From contig CM045738.1 in NCBI GenBank assembly GCA_024760905.1, forward strand, positions 46,835,797 to 46,899,796: a stretch of 64,000 bases of DNA. Reading direction: 5' to 3'. Shown here in pieces: positions 42,504 to 54,225 of the stretch; the first letter of the stretch is position 1; the number at the start of each line of letters is the position of its first letter. The position numbers and the translations under genes are program-made. The notes below the pieces were generated by a model. The model was not told the origin of the DNA. It searched no databases and saw only the letters and a list, made by a program, of their open reading frames with translations. The stretch is from Plotosus lineatus (Eukaryota > Chordata > Actinopteri > Siluriformes > Plotosidae).

Positions 42504-42724
42504 GCACACACACGCACACACGATTCTCTCAGACATGCCTCTTTGCTCTTCTAATGTGCACTATTTGCAAGTTGCTCTGGTTTATTAATTGCACTCGAAC
42601 GCATCACACCATCCTCATATCAGTTCTCTAATTAAAAGCAGGGATGGAGACAGAGAAGGAGAGAGAGAGAGAGAGAGAGAGAGAGCAATGGATTTCTCCA
42701 CCTGACACTGGATTGGAACAAAGC

Positions 42725-42764
<40 letters not shown>

Positions 42765-43640
42765 GTATTTATCTATCTAGCATCCTTCTTCACCGTGTCT
42801 CATTCTGTCTCCATCTCTGTCTTCCTCTCAGCGTCTCCCATGTTGCTCCTCTTGGCTCGGGGCGTGTTGAGTGAAGCTCTGACACAAGTTCTGCTGCCAA
42901 GCAGCCTGAGGGACGACAAGAAACATATTGCTCCCCCCTCCTCCTCCTCCTCCTCCTCCTCCACCACCACTACCACCACTACCACCACCTCCTCCTCCTC
43001 CTCCTCCTCCTCCACCTCTTCCTCCCGGGCCTCCCTCTCTCTCTCTCAGAATTAAAGTTTAACCAGGGGAACCAGGCATTTGAACAGGGCCTGCGTAAAA
43101 CTTTAATGTCTTTGCTTGACTCTGATGGTTGATATAAAACTGGATCAGAACCGAGGCGCTGTCGGAGATCGCAACTCTCATTTCCTGTGCTGGACATATT
43201 CACAGGAAGTCCTGTCAGAATAACACAACGGGAAATTACAGTTGCATTAGAGTGAGCTGTACATATTAAAATCCACATAGAGGGGCGGACACAGGCGGAC
43301 AGTGCTCAGGCTTTAACATGCGAATGTAGCATCCCAGTCACGTCGCCACTTTGCTCTTTCTCACGTTCTTTCTCTACTAAAAACACAGCTTATCAATTTG
43401 GTCTGGCGAGAAACCAGAATGCGAGAAAGAAAATAGTGGAGAAAAGCGAGTCAAACAAGCGAACATAACTTTACGCTATTCTGTTAGCTAGCATTGCTAA
43501 TGCTAAGAGTCAAAAGCGCTGTATGCTCAATACTTGTTTAGAGTTGAGTTGCAGGTATTAACCGACGTTAGCGCTATACTGAGTGTTCAGATCTAGTCAC
43601 AATTTTGAAAAGTTCAAAGATCCTTAAAAATAATGAGACC
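41913..43640. repeat. Microsatellite-rich region (CA, GA, CT, CCT, ACC)
   Basis: (CA)n at about 42137-42204, 42296-42380 and 42440-42520; (GA)n at 42657-42686; (CT)n at 42728-42760; CCT and ACC triplets at 42934-43015. Open frames here translate simple repeats only. 43030-43640 is non-repetitive, with no exon recognised. Confidence 0.85.
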
Positions 43641-43659
43641 TTTAATGAACAACATTACT

Positions 43660-43896
43660 CTCCCAGTGCAGCTATCTGGTTATCAAAAGCCTCTCACTTT
43701 CCGCGGTGACAGGTTCATGTAAAACAACCATTGCTGACTTTTGTCAATAGGACCTACATAGCCGTCAGTATGTTTCTGACCCACGATGGCCTGGTGAGTC
43801 ATCCAGGGTGTACCCCACCCTTGCCCAATGTTGGCTAAGACAGGCACCAGCCTCCTCATGACCCTAATTATGATTAATTGATTCAGAAAATAAATG
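43660..43896 (+). mobile_element. SINE A2, 5'-truncated, with 16-bp target duplication
   Basis: AATGAACAACATTACT is perfectly duplicated at 43644-43659 and 43897-43912. The copy starts in the middle region (CTCCCAGTGCAGC) and ends in AATTGATTCAGAAAATA. It shows that head-less copies arise during insertion. Confidence 0.9.
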
Positions 43897-43939
43897 AATG
43901 AACAACATTACTACAGTTTAGTGGGAATGATTCCCAAGA

Positions 43940-44272
43940 GCCGGGCAGTGGTGGCCTAGTGGTATAGGGCACTGGATCACTGATCCTAAGGTTGGGGGTT
44001 GACACTCACAACAGGTGGTCACTGAACACCCCCCCCATAAAACTGGGTTATCAAAGGCTGGCCATGTCTCTCACTGTCTGTGGTGTGAGGTTCATATAAA
44101 AGAACCATTGCTGGCTTTCAACAAGAGGAACTGCAAAGCCGTCAGTGTGTTTCCGCCCTGCGATGGCCTGGCGAGCTGTCCAGGGTGTACTCTGCCCTTG
44201 CCCAGAGTTGCCTGGGATGGGCGCCAGCCTCCCTGCGCCCCTAATTAGGATTAAGCGGTTCAGACAATGAAT
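43940..44272 (+). mobile_element. SINE A2, full length with target duplication
   Basis: Head GGTGGCCTAGTGGTATAGGG; tail GGGATGGGCGCCAGCC and AGGATTAAGCGGTTCAG. TGATTCCCAAGA is duplicated at 43928-43939 and 44273-44284. Confidence 0.9.
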
Positions 44273-44284
44273 TGATTCCCAAGA

Positions 44285-45106
44285 AGAGTGCTATCATGAC
44301 CACGCCCTTCCAATAAGGTTTAATAAAAGTGAACGTGCTATGCTAATTAAAGCTACATTTCCGCTACATGTGCATACGCTAGCATCTGAATGCTGGTAAA
44401 ACGAATGCCGGTAGAGTGGGAACGTATTCCACAATAATAAGCATCATCCAAGTAAAATGTTTTATCAGTGTTTAATAACTGATGAAATAAAAACAGCTCT
44501 TTGTAGTGGACTCGCTGTTTTATTAGCAGCACATTAATCATTTTAGCTGCATGTTTTATTAGCTGCCCATTTATCGCGGTGTCTGTGTCAGAAAATGAAC
44601 CGCGCTGGGGAGAAATGAACAGGAGATGATGAATGCGCAACGGAAAAAAAACGACTCCTCATCAATATCATGACTCATTGTCTAACCCGCAGTTTCTCCA
44701 TGATTTTTTTTTTCTTTTTCGCCATGAGTGCCGTAATGTAGCGTTCGTCGGCGCCGTACCTGCTCCGGGGCTCGTAATAATGGAGTTTTGGATGCTAATG
44801 TAGTGACACGCCGTAGGTTAATGTGAATCCTGACCCTGTGAAGGACTGCACTTGTTTCACATGTAATAAAAAGTTTGCCTTTTTAAAGCGCTTTTTGAAA
44901 AAGACAAGTGCGCCGTTTAATTAAACGGGACGGTGATAGAGCGTCGTGTGATTGCGGAGTATTATATAACGTGTGACGTGATAACCCTCACGTGTTGGCA
45001 GTACTCGTGAAGTAATAAAACCCTGCACTTAAACTAAGCGCAATCGTGACATGTCAGTGTTGTTATTATTGCTTAATATTAGGATAGATTTAAATTTATT
45101 TTAGCA
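44285..45106. other. Apparently unique sequence, no gene recognised
   Basis: No open frame above 95 codons and no repeat match. GC and complexity are higher around 44700-45000. I see no promoter or exon I can support. Confidence 0.5.
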
Positions 45107-45395
45107 GAGTGGTGGCGTAGTGGTTCATTCGACCATTAATTCCTCACAGCCAGAAGGTCCTGCGTTTGAGTCCCGGGCTTAGTGGGTGTGGCTCGGTTTG
45201 GATTTTATCCCACAGTCTAAAGACATGCATATCAGGCTGTTGGATATTTCTGCTAGCTCTGAATGTATGTGCATAGTTTTGTGTGTATTGCGCTGTAATG
45301 GTGTGGCGAGATGTTCAGGGTGTGGCCCGCCTTGGCTCAGTGTTGGCTGACAGTTCCTACAACCCTAATATGATTAAGCACGTCAGCAAAGGAGT
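45107..45395 (+). mobile_element. SINE C copy
   Basis: Head GTGGCGTAGTGGTTCATTCG and B-box-like GCGTTTGAGTCCCGGG, the CCACAGTCTAAAGACATGC block, and a diverged L2-like tail (CAACCCTAATATGATTAAGC). Confidence 0.75.
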
Positions 45396-46321
45396 GAGTA
45401 AGAGTTAAGAATATTAATAATACCTCGGGGGAAATGCAATATGTAATAATAGAACACTCAGTGATGTGCTGTTGCAGGAAAACAGTCGATGACAGGGCGG
45501 TTGGATGAGCAGGAGTAACTGCTCTTAGCATGCTAAAGCTATGATGTCATCATTGTATTAAAAAACAACAACAACAACAACAACAACAAAACTCTTACCC
45601 ATTATGTTTTTACCCTCAGCCCAAAGGATGTGAGAGATGTTGTCCTCATGCGCAAAGTCCATATGTCCATTAGTCCATTTGTCCATCAGTCCAGTTGTCC
45701 ATCAGTCCAGTCATCTGTCTACAATCGTATTCCATGCATTAACTTGGTCACCATTTTTCTTGTGCATGTTGAGCCTCTCTGTTTTTGTCATGGTCTGATA
45801 TCCAATACGGTCGTTGCGGCTGCCATTTTGAATTTGTATTCCGTGTATTAGCTGAGGAAGCCACCACCGATCGTCACCGGTTTTGGTGAAGATGTTGAGA
45901 CTGGGTAGCTTCACAGGCTTATTGATTTTTGGAAGAATGTGGGATCTAATATGAGCGCTGAAGCTGCTGTTGCTATCTTGAGTTTGTGTTTTGAGAGTGA
46001 ACGTCTATCCATCTTGGGGCTAACTTATATAATGTGCCGTGTGGACTGAGGGGATTCGCCCAGTTTGCGGGACTATTTTTATATTTTACAAAAATATATT
46101 CTGCTGTGATAAAGAGATGTTGCCTGTTTTTGGAAATAAATCACATCTATGATGTGAGGAAGATGGACTTTTTTTTTTTTTTTTGCTGTTTTAAAATGCT
46201 TGGTGGATACGGAAGCTGTGAGCTCCAGATATCGGAAATTTTTGTTCATGCCCCGGGGCGAGTGGAGAAATGGAAGAAGCTTCCAGCATCACTGAACAGC
46301 ATTGCTCACATGATAACTTCC

Positions 46322-46325
<4 letters not shown>
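45396..46325. other. Unassigned sequence with short TCCATCAGTCCAGT repeats
   Basis: 45660-45715 has GTCCAT(C/T)AGTCCA repeats and 45551-45590 (CAA)n. Two similar stretches, GTATTCCATGCATTAACTTGG (45727) split by one base and GTATTCCGTGTATTAGCTG (45836), suggest an old local duplication. No gene. Confidence 0.5.
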
Positions 46326-46389
<64 letters not shown>

Positions 46390-46532
46390 TGTACAGACAT
46401 ATTGCACTGATGTTCTGAGCACGTTCTCATCTCCAGTATAGTAGACTTTATAAATAAACCTCACTTGACTTGACTGAAAGTTGCTGACCCTAAACATGTG
46501 CATTATTCTGTAATGCTCACACTCTCCTATTC

Positions 46533-46603
<71 letters not shown>

Positions 46604-47640
46604 ACTCGCTCACAGACTCTCTCTCTCTCTCTCTCTCTCTTTTCTGTGACACATTCATACAAAGAACAGCATCAGCATTACAGTAAATAATAAAGCAGAG
46701 ACTGTGGTGCTCACGTTTCACTGACTCGAAAGAAATAACAGCCATGGTTTAATTCTCCTGCCTTCCATCCACCCACCCTTCCATCCACCATCCATCCATC
46801 TACCTACCATCCATCCATCCACCCTTCCATCTATCCATCCATCCACCATCCATCCATCCACCTACCCATCCATTCACCCTTCCATCCATCCATCCATACA
46901 TCCATTCACCCTTCCATCTATCCATCCATACATCCATCCATCCATCCACCATCCATCCATCCACCTACCCATCCATTCACCCTTCCATCCATCCATCCAT
47001 GCACCATACATCCATCCACCTACCCATCCATTCATTCATCCACCCTTCCATCCATCCACCCACCCTTCCATTCATCCATTCATCCATCTAATCATCCATC
47101 CATCCACCCTTCCATTCATTCATCCATCCATCCATCCAGCGATCCATCCATTCATCCATGCATCCATCCATTTACGCTTGCATTCACCCATCCATCCACC
47201 ATCCATCCAGTCTCCATCCACCTTTCCAATCATCCATCCAGCCACCATCTATCAATCTACCTTTCCATCCATCCATCCATCCATCCATCCATCCATCCAT
47301 CCAGAATCCATCAATCTACCTTTCCATCCATTCATCCATTAAACTGTCCAGTCACTTATCCTTCATGTTATTCTTGTACATTGACCAAACATACACCACC
47401 TATTGGACCAACAATGGATCAAACCCTCCATATATCTTTTATTTTTTGCCATTGGTTAATATATTTGGTCCATTTATCTACTTCTTCATCTCGTCACTGA
47501 TGAAGTCAACTAATCACTGGTCAGTCCATCCATCTATCCATTCACTATCAATCCACATCCATCCGTCCATCCATCTATCCATCAAAGCATGAAGAGATCA
47601 GAGATCTTATTATCCAATCAACGATAAATCATTCCATCTC
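46326..47640. repeat. (GT)n, (CT)n and a long (ATCC)n tetranucleotide tract
   Basis: (GT)n at 46326-46385, (CT)n at about 46535-46640, then ATCC/CCAT repeats with many variants from about 46757 to 47340 and again 47524-47590. The 144-codon frame at 47158-47592 (HPSIH repeats) is a translation of the tract, not a gene. Confidence 0.93.
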
Positions 47641-47664
47641 TCCGCTCAACTGTTAATCATCCAT

Positions 47665-48235
47665 CCATAGATTCATTCATATATTTTCTGAACCACTTCA
47701 TTTTAATTAGGGTTGCAGGGAGGCTGGAACCAACTCAGCCAACTTTGGGCGAGGGCAGAATACACCCTGGACGGCTCACCGGGCCATCGCAGGGCAGAAA
47801 CACGCTGACGGCTGTGCAACTCCCCTTGTTGAAGGTCAGTATTGGTTTTTTTAAATGGACCTCCCACCACAGACAGTGTGAGACACGGCCGGCCTTTAAT
47901 AACCCAGTTATCATTTATTTATTTATTTATTTATTTATTTATTTTCCAAATCACTTAATCCTACTAGGTTCATGGGAAGGCTGGAGCCTACCTATGCCAA
48001 CTCTGGGCATAAATAAAGTTTACCCAGAATGACTCACCAATCCATCGCAGGGCCGACATTCAAAAACTTCCTCATACTCAAGCCAAGAGGATTTTGGAAC
48101 AGCTGCTCAGCTGTATGTGCATGTCTTTGGCCTGTGAGAGGACACAGAAATGTCCTTGTGGAGCTGGGATTCAAACCCAGGACCTTCTGACTGTGATGCA
48201 AATGTGCTATTTACTAAACCATGCTGCTGCCGCGT
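47665..48235 (-). mobile_element. SINE A2 (5'-truncated) followed by SINE C, both minus strand
   Basis: 47665-47912: reversed A2 tail (AACCACTTCATTTTAATTAG) through the middle (AGGTCAGTATTGG) up to CCCAGTTATC; head absent. 47912-47945 is (ATTT)n. 47945-48235: SINE C with reversed tail, a GGCCTGTGAGAGGACACAG block and reversed B box GGGATTCAAACCCAGG. Confidence 0.75.
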
Positions 48236-48239
48236 CATA

Positions 48240-48780
48240 CCATCGATCTAATCATCGATCCGGCAATTTATCAAAGCAACTACCCCCTGCATGGACCGGT
48301 TTCTTCATGCACCCATTATTATTAAAGCCTTGATCCCTTCATCCATGCCTCCATCCATCCCTCCATCCACGTGAGCGTTCTCTCTGCGTTATCTCTGGAG
48401 TTAAAGGGAATAAGCCCATGAAGGATCTGTTGTAGTTTGGGGATTCAAACGGCCTCTCAGGGACCCAGATCAAGAAAGGAACTGATTTTTCTGAATTTTA
48501 GAGTCGGGTTCACTTAAAATTCATTTTAAATTTTATATTTTATTCTATTTACGCCCAAAGGACCTGAAAGCAAAGGATGTGTGTTTTGGTTCTCTATAAT
48601 GTAAAGAATGTGATTATTTGCAAATATTAAAAGTTTGAAATAAGCTTTTGAACAGGAAATTTAAAAATCCAATTAAAACAGTTCAGTCCCCACCCTGGAA
48701 GCCCAGTTTAACCAAAATCTGAAATAAAACGAGCCTCACAGATTAAAACATATTCAAATGGTTAAGCGACAATTGATCGG

Positions 48781-48816
<36 letters not shown>

Positions 48817-49889
48817 TGTCTCTCTCTCTCGCTCTCTCTCAATGCTGAACCCATAACATTACCACACAGCTGGGATGAAAAAATAATAATAATAAAAAAA
48901 AACCCTCATGAATTCGATCATGCAACTGACGTCTTTCTTTCGGCATCATCGCAATCGAGCGTCTCGGTTATCGATGCGTCTCTGCGAGAATAAAGTGATG
49001 CAGACTTGCTCGTTCTGCTCTGCTGCTATTCCCATCTGTCTTTCATTTCATGCCCTGGAAAGACTGAAGATGAAGCTGCTGGGGAATTTCAGTAAAAAAA
49101 GCAAAAAACATCCAAACTTTCAACACTTCCAGATCCGCATCCAGACGGTGAAACCTCGGGGGCTTTGGACGTCAGCCTGGAAAGGTGTGGGCCTCGGTGG
49201 AGGAAGGACGACTCACTCAGAATAGTTGGATGGATTGACAGATAGATGTCACTGTCCTGAAATACGCGACTATAAAATTCTGCGACTGAACTGACGGAGA
49301 AGTGTGAGGCGGGACTTCCTCCTCTGTTCTCTTTGTGACAGGGTGCAGTATTATGCAGGAAGCAGCCGTTTGAAAACAGTAAATTGCGACCCTACAGAAA
49401 AGCACGTGCTCAGCGGCGAGACTCAGACAGATTGCTGTCTTCCTCAAATTATTGTTGGACTTATGACCTGATGAATGAATTGACAAATTCCCCAAAATGT
49501 GATAAGTCCACTCCCCACACCATCACGCCACCCCCACCAGTCTAGACTGCTGACACAAGGCAGGTTGCTTTCATGGTTTGTTTTCTGTGCATCGGCAGAA
49601 ACCGAGCTTCTTCAGAGGAGTTTATGTTTTTCTCTTCAATATTTCACAAGTGTTCAGTCTTCAACCGTCCAGTTTTGGTAAACCTGCACCCCCTACGGCC
49701 TCAGCAATCTGTTCCTGCTTGACAGGAAAGGAACACGCTGTGTTTTTCTGATGTTGTGCTTCATCCACGTTAAGGTTCGACGTGCTGTTGATTCTGAGAT
49801 GTTTTTCTGCTCACCACTATCATACAGAGTCCAGTCCAGTTCAATCTCGCTGGTTATCTTTCAGTGGAATTCCTGATTTATGTCCAATT
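48240..49889. other. Apparently unique sequence, no gene recognised
   Basis: A (CT)n tract lies at about 48780-48838. The 105-codon frame at 48908-49225 has two Cys and a basic middle but no domain I know. A weak ATCC tract at 48340-48368 continues the style of 46.8-47.6 kb. Confidence 0.5.
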
Positions 49890-50500
49890 TTTAGGTGGCA
49901 TGACTTATACAGTGGTATCACACCCACCTCACAGAAAGAAGGTCCTGGGTTTGATTCCCGGGCGTGAACATTTCCATGTGAAGTTTGTATGATCTCCTCA
50001 GGCTTCAATGTCTTTCCTCTAGATATTCTGGTTTCCTTCAGCAATCCAAAGAGATGAATATGTTCTCTTAGGGACAGGACATGTAAGAGGTTTAGGAGAC
50101 AAAGTCAGAGAGGCTAGATTGAGATGGTTTGGACATGTACAGAGGAGGGGTAGTGAGTATATTGGTAGTAGGATGCTGAGGTTGGAACTACCAGGCAGAA
50201 GGCCTAGAGGAAGACCAAAGAGAAGATTTATGGATGTGGTGAAGGAGGTCATGCAGGTAGTTGGTGTAACAGAAGATAATGCAGAGGATAGGGTGAGATG
50301 AAGGCAGATGATTCACTGTGGTGACCCCTGAAGGGAACAGCTGAAAAGTTGTTTTGTGTGTGTGTATCGCCTTGTGATGGTCTGTTGAGATATTTAAGGT
50401 GTAACCCACCTTTGCTCAAGATTGGCTGAGATAGGCTCCAGCCTCCCCACGACCCCGATAGGATCGAGTGTTTCTGCGAACGAGTGAGATGAGCGAGTGA
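49890..50500 (+). mobile_element. SINE C copy interrupted by an RTE 3' fragment
   Basis: Head and body at 49890-50063 (GTCCTGGGTTTGATTCCCGG is the B-box region; ATTCTGGTTTCCTTCAGC follows). The tail resumes at about 50347 (GTGTGTATCGCCTTGTGATG, GATAGGCTCCAGCCTCCCC) and ends near GAGTGAATG at 50500. The interruption is the RTE fragment at 50066-50346. Confidence 0.75.
50066..50346 (+). mobile_element. RTE LINE copy 5, 3'-terminal fragment
   Basis: It encodes RLRDKVREARLRWFGHVQRR-like sequence, YIGSRMLRLELPGRRPRGR and the usual 3' end (GGTGACCCCTGAAGGGAACAG). 5'-truncated to 280 bp, within SINE C; the AAG tail is nearly absent. Confidence 0.85.
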
Positions 50501-51600
50501 ATGTAAACCAGATCTCACCAAGCGTCAGAGAAAATGAAAAGATTCTTCCAGAATGTTGTCTACCGCTGATGCACCACCTGCTCCACTTCTTCATCCTTCC
50601 ACACAGTCGAGGTCCAAAACCCGCCGTCTCCTCAGTAATGGCTGGGAAGGCCTTCAGGACGGAAGAGTTCATTGTGAGATGCAGAAAAGGAGTCTGGATA
50701 AGGAAGGACTGTTTATAATGTTTAATAATGTTTGTTTCCTAGATTTAAATGTATATTTTCATGAGGAGTCTCGAAAAAAATATTTGAAATTGATCTGACA
50801 CCAATATTTATTTGTGACAACGAGCGAACAGGGAGTCGCACATTATATATATATCACAGGCGTCAAAAGCAAGACTCCGGAGGATGGAAACGCTGCCGAG
50901 TCTGGTGGTGTTTACGCTGCTTTAGCACACTTAAACTCCACCTAGCGACTATTTCACTATCACTAGATCAGTGCCGCGCACATCCGACTCGGATGGAATT
51001 ACGCGTATTCAATGTACACAAAAACAACTGGAATCTGCAGCGCTGTCGATCCTCCAGGGCTTGAGGCTGATCTTTCATCTTCTGATGGATGAGGAAGGAG
51101 GTGTGAGATGTAAAGACTCCGAGAAAAAAAAAATCTCAAACAACAAACCCAAACCTAAAACTGTCACCCACACACTTTTCTGTCTCTATCTCTCTCTCAC
51201 GTTCGCTCTCTCTCTCTTTCTACTGCGTGCTTTCTCTCGTTCTCTCTGTGAGAGCCAGCGCATAAAAAAATGGCGAAATGCGAAATGTCAGCATGATAAA
51301 TCTAACCTTTACGAGGACTCTCGGCCTGCGTACTCGAATTAATAATCAGATCTATCAAAGGGTCCTGGAGTAATCGCTGTCAAAAAGCGGCGGCCATAAA
51401 TCCCGCCGAGGCGCCCAGGTAGGCCTCATAAATCTACGTTAGAAAGTTGGGGCTCGTATATTTGTTCCTTTTTTCTTATCGTTTCTTTTTTTTTTTTTTT
51501 TGCTTCAAGAAGTGGAGGAGAAATGGAACCTGGAGGTTGCACAGTAAAGCTTTACCACTGTCCTCCATCTCCTCCTCCTCTTCTCTCTCTCTCTCTCTCC

Positions 51601-51637
<37 letters not shown>

Positions 51638-51990
51638 TGTGTGTGGGTGTGTGTGTATTTTGCAGTGCGATCAATCATGCTCTCTGTGGTACTTAGTGTG
51701 TGTGTTGAAGACAAGGTGAAGAGTGGCACGAGTGCATAAGGCAAAGCGTCATGATCCGCTTTTCTAAACCCATTAGCCGCGTTAGCGCCGATTCACACCG
51801 CGCCGAGTTTTATTTCTGGATCCAGTGTCCTGGAATTATTACCCACTTTGTCTTACAACAGACAATAAACCCTGAAGACTTCCCCATGCCGGAAGGTATT
51901 ATAGTCAACAAATTTTTTCTTCTACATTTCCTCCAAAAAATTATTAATTTATATTTTTTTCCAGAAATCGGAGTTTTTGTGAGTTTTTAA
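50501..51990. other. Unassigned sequence with CT and GT microsatellites
   Basis: (CT)n and (GT)n at about 51581-51655 and a T run at 51487-51501. Frames of 73-123 codons overlap on both strands with no motif. I see no exon. Confidence 0.5.
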
Positions 51991-51997
51991 TGCTGAG

Positions 51998-52200
51998 CTT
52001 TTTCACGATCAGGAGGTTGTGTGCCTCTGTTCCCCGAGCAGTATAAATGGGTACCAGTAAAAATATACTGGGAGGGTAACCTGCAATGGACTAGCGTTCC
52101 ATCCAGGAGGAGTTGTACTCCTGGTTGCTTCACGCTACGGTAATCGGAATAAGCGCCAGACTGATGAGCCACTAGGCTCGGGTGTAAAAAGCCCCAGCCT
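51998..52200 (+). mobile_element. SINE B copy with deleted head
   Basis: GATCAGGAGGTTGTG is joined directly to TGCCTCTGTTCC, skipping the B box and about 70 bp, at a GTG shared by both sides. The rest (GTATAAATGGGTACCAGT, GGCTCGGGTGTAAAAA) is intact. Confidence 0.8.
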
Positions 52201-52377
52201 CCTCTGCTCAGTCTTTACAGAGAAATCTCAGAGTTACCTTCAACTTGATGTGTACTTAACACCTAAGGATGAGATGTACAGATACCCGGGTTCAACTGTA
52301 ATTAAATACACATTTTTCTTTTATTTTCACCTCATTTATACAACAGTGCATATAGTGTGTATATATATAGTGTATAT

Positions 52378-52716
52378 AGCAGTGGTGGTCTAGTGGTAGA
52401 GGGCGATGGATCGCTGATCCAAAGGTTGGGGGTTCGAGTCCCACTCTCCACAAGGTTGTCACTGTCCCCCCCCAGTGCAGCTAACTTATCAAAGGCCGGC
52501 CATGTCTCCCACTGTCTATGGTGAGAGGCATGTAAAAGAACCATTGCTGACTTTCGTAAAGAGTAGGCTGCAAAGCCGTCGGCGTGTTTCCGCCCTGTGA
52601 TGGCCTGGCAAGCAGTCCAGGGTGTACTCTGCCCTCGCCCGACGTTGGCTGGGATGGGCGCCAGCCTCCCCGCGACCCAAATTAGGATTAAGCAGTTACA
52701 GAAAATGAACTGATGA
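52378..52716 (+). mobile_element. SINE A2, full length
   Basis: Head GGTGGTCTAGTGGTAGAGGG and GGGGGTTCGAGTCCCAC; tail GGGATGGGCGCCAGCC and TTAGGATTAAGCAGTTAC. ATTTATACAACA occurs before it (about 52331-52342) and after it (52719-52730). Confidence 0.88.
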
Positions 52717-52730
52717 TGATTTATACAACA

Positions 52731-54080
52731 CAGAACATTCAACAAGGAGAGTTAGAGAATGCCGGAGGAATGGAGGAGAAGTGTGCTGGTGCCCATTTTA
52801 AAAAACAAGGGAGACGTGCAGAGTTGTGGCAACTACAGAGGGATACAGTTGATGAGCCATACAATGAAGTTATGGGAAAGAATAGTTGAAGCTAGACTAA
52901 GGGAAGAGATCAGCATTTGTGAACAATAGTTTGGTTTCATGCCAAAAAAGCACCACAGATGCAGTGTTTGCTTTGAGGATGTTAATAGTGAAGTACAGAG
53001 AAGGTCAGAGGGAGCTGCGTTGTGCCTTTGTGGATCTGGAGAAAGCATATGACAGGGTGCCGAGAGAGGAACTGTGATATTACATGAGGAAGTCTGGAGT
53101 GGCAGAGAAGTATGTTAGAGTGGTGCAGGACATGTATGAGAGATGTAAGACAATGGTGAGGTGTGCTGTCGGTGTGACAGAAGAGTTCAAGGTGGAGGTG
53201 GGACTACATCAAGGGTCAGCCCTGAGCCCCTTCTTGTTTCCTATGGTGATGGACAGGCTGACAGACGAGGTTAGACAAGAATCTCCATGGTCTATGATGT
53301 TTGCAGATGACATCGTGATCTGTAGTGAGAGCAGAGAACAAGTGCAGGAAAATCTAGCGAGGTGGAGGTATGCCCTAGAAAGGAGAGGAATGAAGGTTAG
53401 TCTCAGTAAGACAGAATACATGTGTGTGTTAATGACAAGGACCCAAGAGTAACTGTGAGGTTACAGGGAGCAGAGATAAGGAAGGTGGAGGATTTTAAGC
53501 ACTTGGGCTCAACAATCCAGAGCAGTGGAGAGTGTGGAAGAGGTGAAGAAGCGTGTGCAGACAGGTTGGAATGGTTGGAGAAAAGTGTCCGGTGTGATGT
53601 GTGATAAGAGAGTGTCAGTAAGAATGAAAGGAAAAGTGTACAAGATGGTGGTGAGGCCAGCGATGTTGTATGGTTTAGAAACAGTGGTGCTGAGGAAAAG
53701 ACAGGAGGCAGAGCTGGAGGTAGCAGAGATGAAAATGTTGAGGTTCTCTCTGGGAGTAACGAGGATGGATAGGATCAGGAATGAATTCATCAGAGGTACA
53801 GCACATGTAAGAGGTTTTGGAGACAAAGTCAGAGAGGCTAGATTGAGATGGTTTGGACATGTACAGAGGAGGGATAGTGAGTATATTGGTAGTAGGATGC
53901 TGAGGTTGGAACTACCAGGCAGAAGGCCTAGAGGAAGACCAAAGAGAAGATTTATGGATGTGGTGAAGAAGGACATGAAGGTAGTTGGTGTAAGAGTAGA
54001 AGATGCAGATGATAGGGTGAGATGGAGGTAGATCATTTGCTGTGGCGACCCCTGAAGGGAACAGCCAAAAGGAAAAGAAG
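52731..54080 (+). mobile_element. RTE LINE copy 6, 5'-truncated, with 12-bp target duplication
   Basis: Begins in the RT region (CCGGAGGAATGGAGGAG) and ends with the usual 3' end and AAAAGAAG. ATTTATACAACA is at 52719-52730 and 54086-54097. Confidence 0.9.
52757..54031 (+). pseudogene. RTE reverse transcriptase fragment, frameshifted
   Basis: A stop replaces Gln in the CEQQFGF motif near 52926 and a shift follows. The frame 53084-53452 carries LHQGSALSPFLFPMVMDRL and the intact catalytic MFADDIVICSE. After a stop near 53450 the C-terminal part is in 53525-54031 (RPAMLYGLETVV, GRRPRGRPKRRFMDVVKKD). The active-site motif is intact but the protein is broken at four or more points. Confidence 0.85.
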
Positions 54081-54099
54081 AGCTCATTTATACAACATA

Positions 54100-54225
54100 G
54101 CAGTTGAGGGTTGGGGGTGTTGCTCACACACCCAAAAGTGGCAGTTTGGTGGTACTGGGCTTTGTACTGCTGACCTTATGACCCAGAATCTTACCCACTG
54201 AGCCTCCTCTGTCCTGATCTGGTAG
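54100..54225 (-). mobile_element. Possible SINE D fragment
   Basis: TTGCTCACACACCCAAAAGTGGCAG and the later ATCTTACCCACTGAGCC (split by a few bases) resemble, in reverse, another tRNA-headed fish SINE. There is only one copy here, so this rests on recognition of the style. Confidence 0.35.

Noticed and set aside
42109..42588. Open frames of 86-133 codons with Cys-Val or His-Thr repeats
   Set aside because: Translation of CA/GT microsatellites.
47158..47592. 144-codon frame rich in HPSIH
   Set aside because: Translation of the ATCC tetranucleotide tract.
48908..49225. Candidate small host protein
   Set aside because: No domain, no splice context, no similarity I recognise; left as unassigned.
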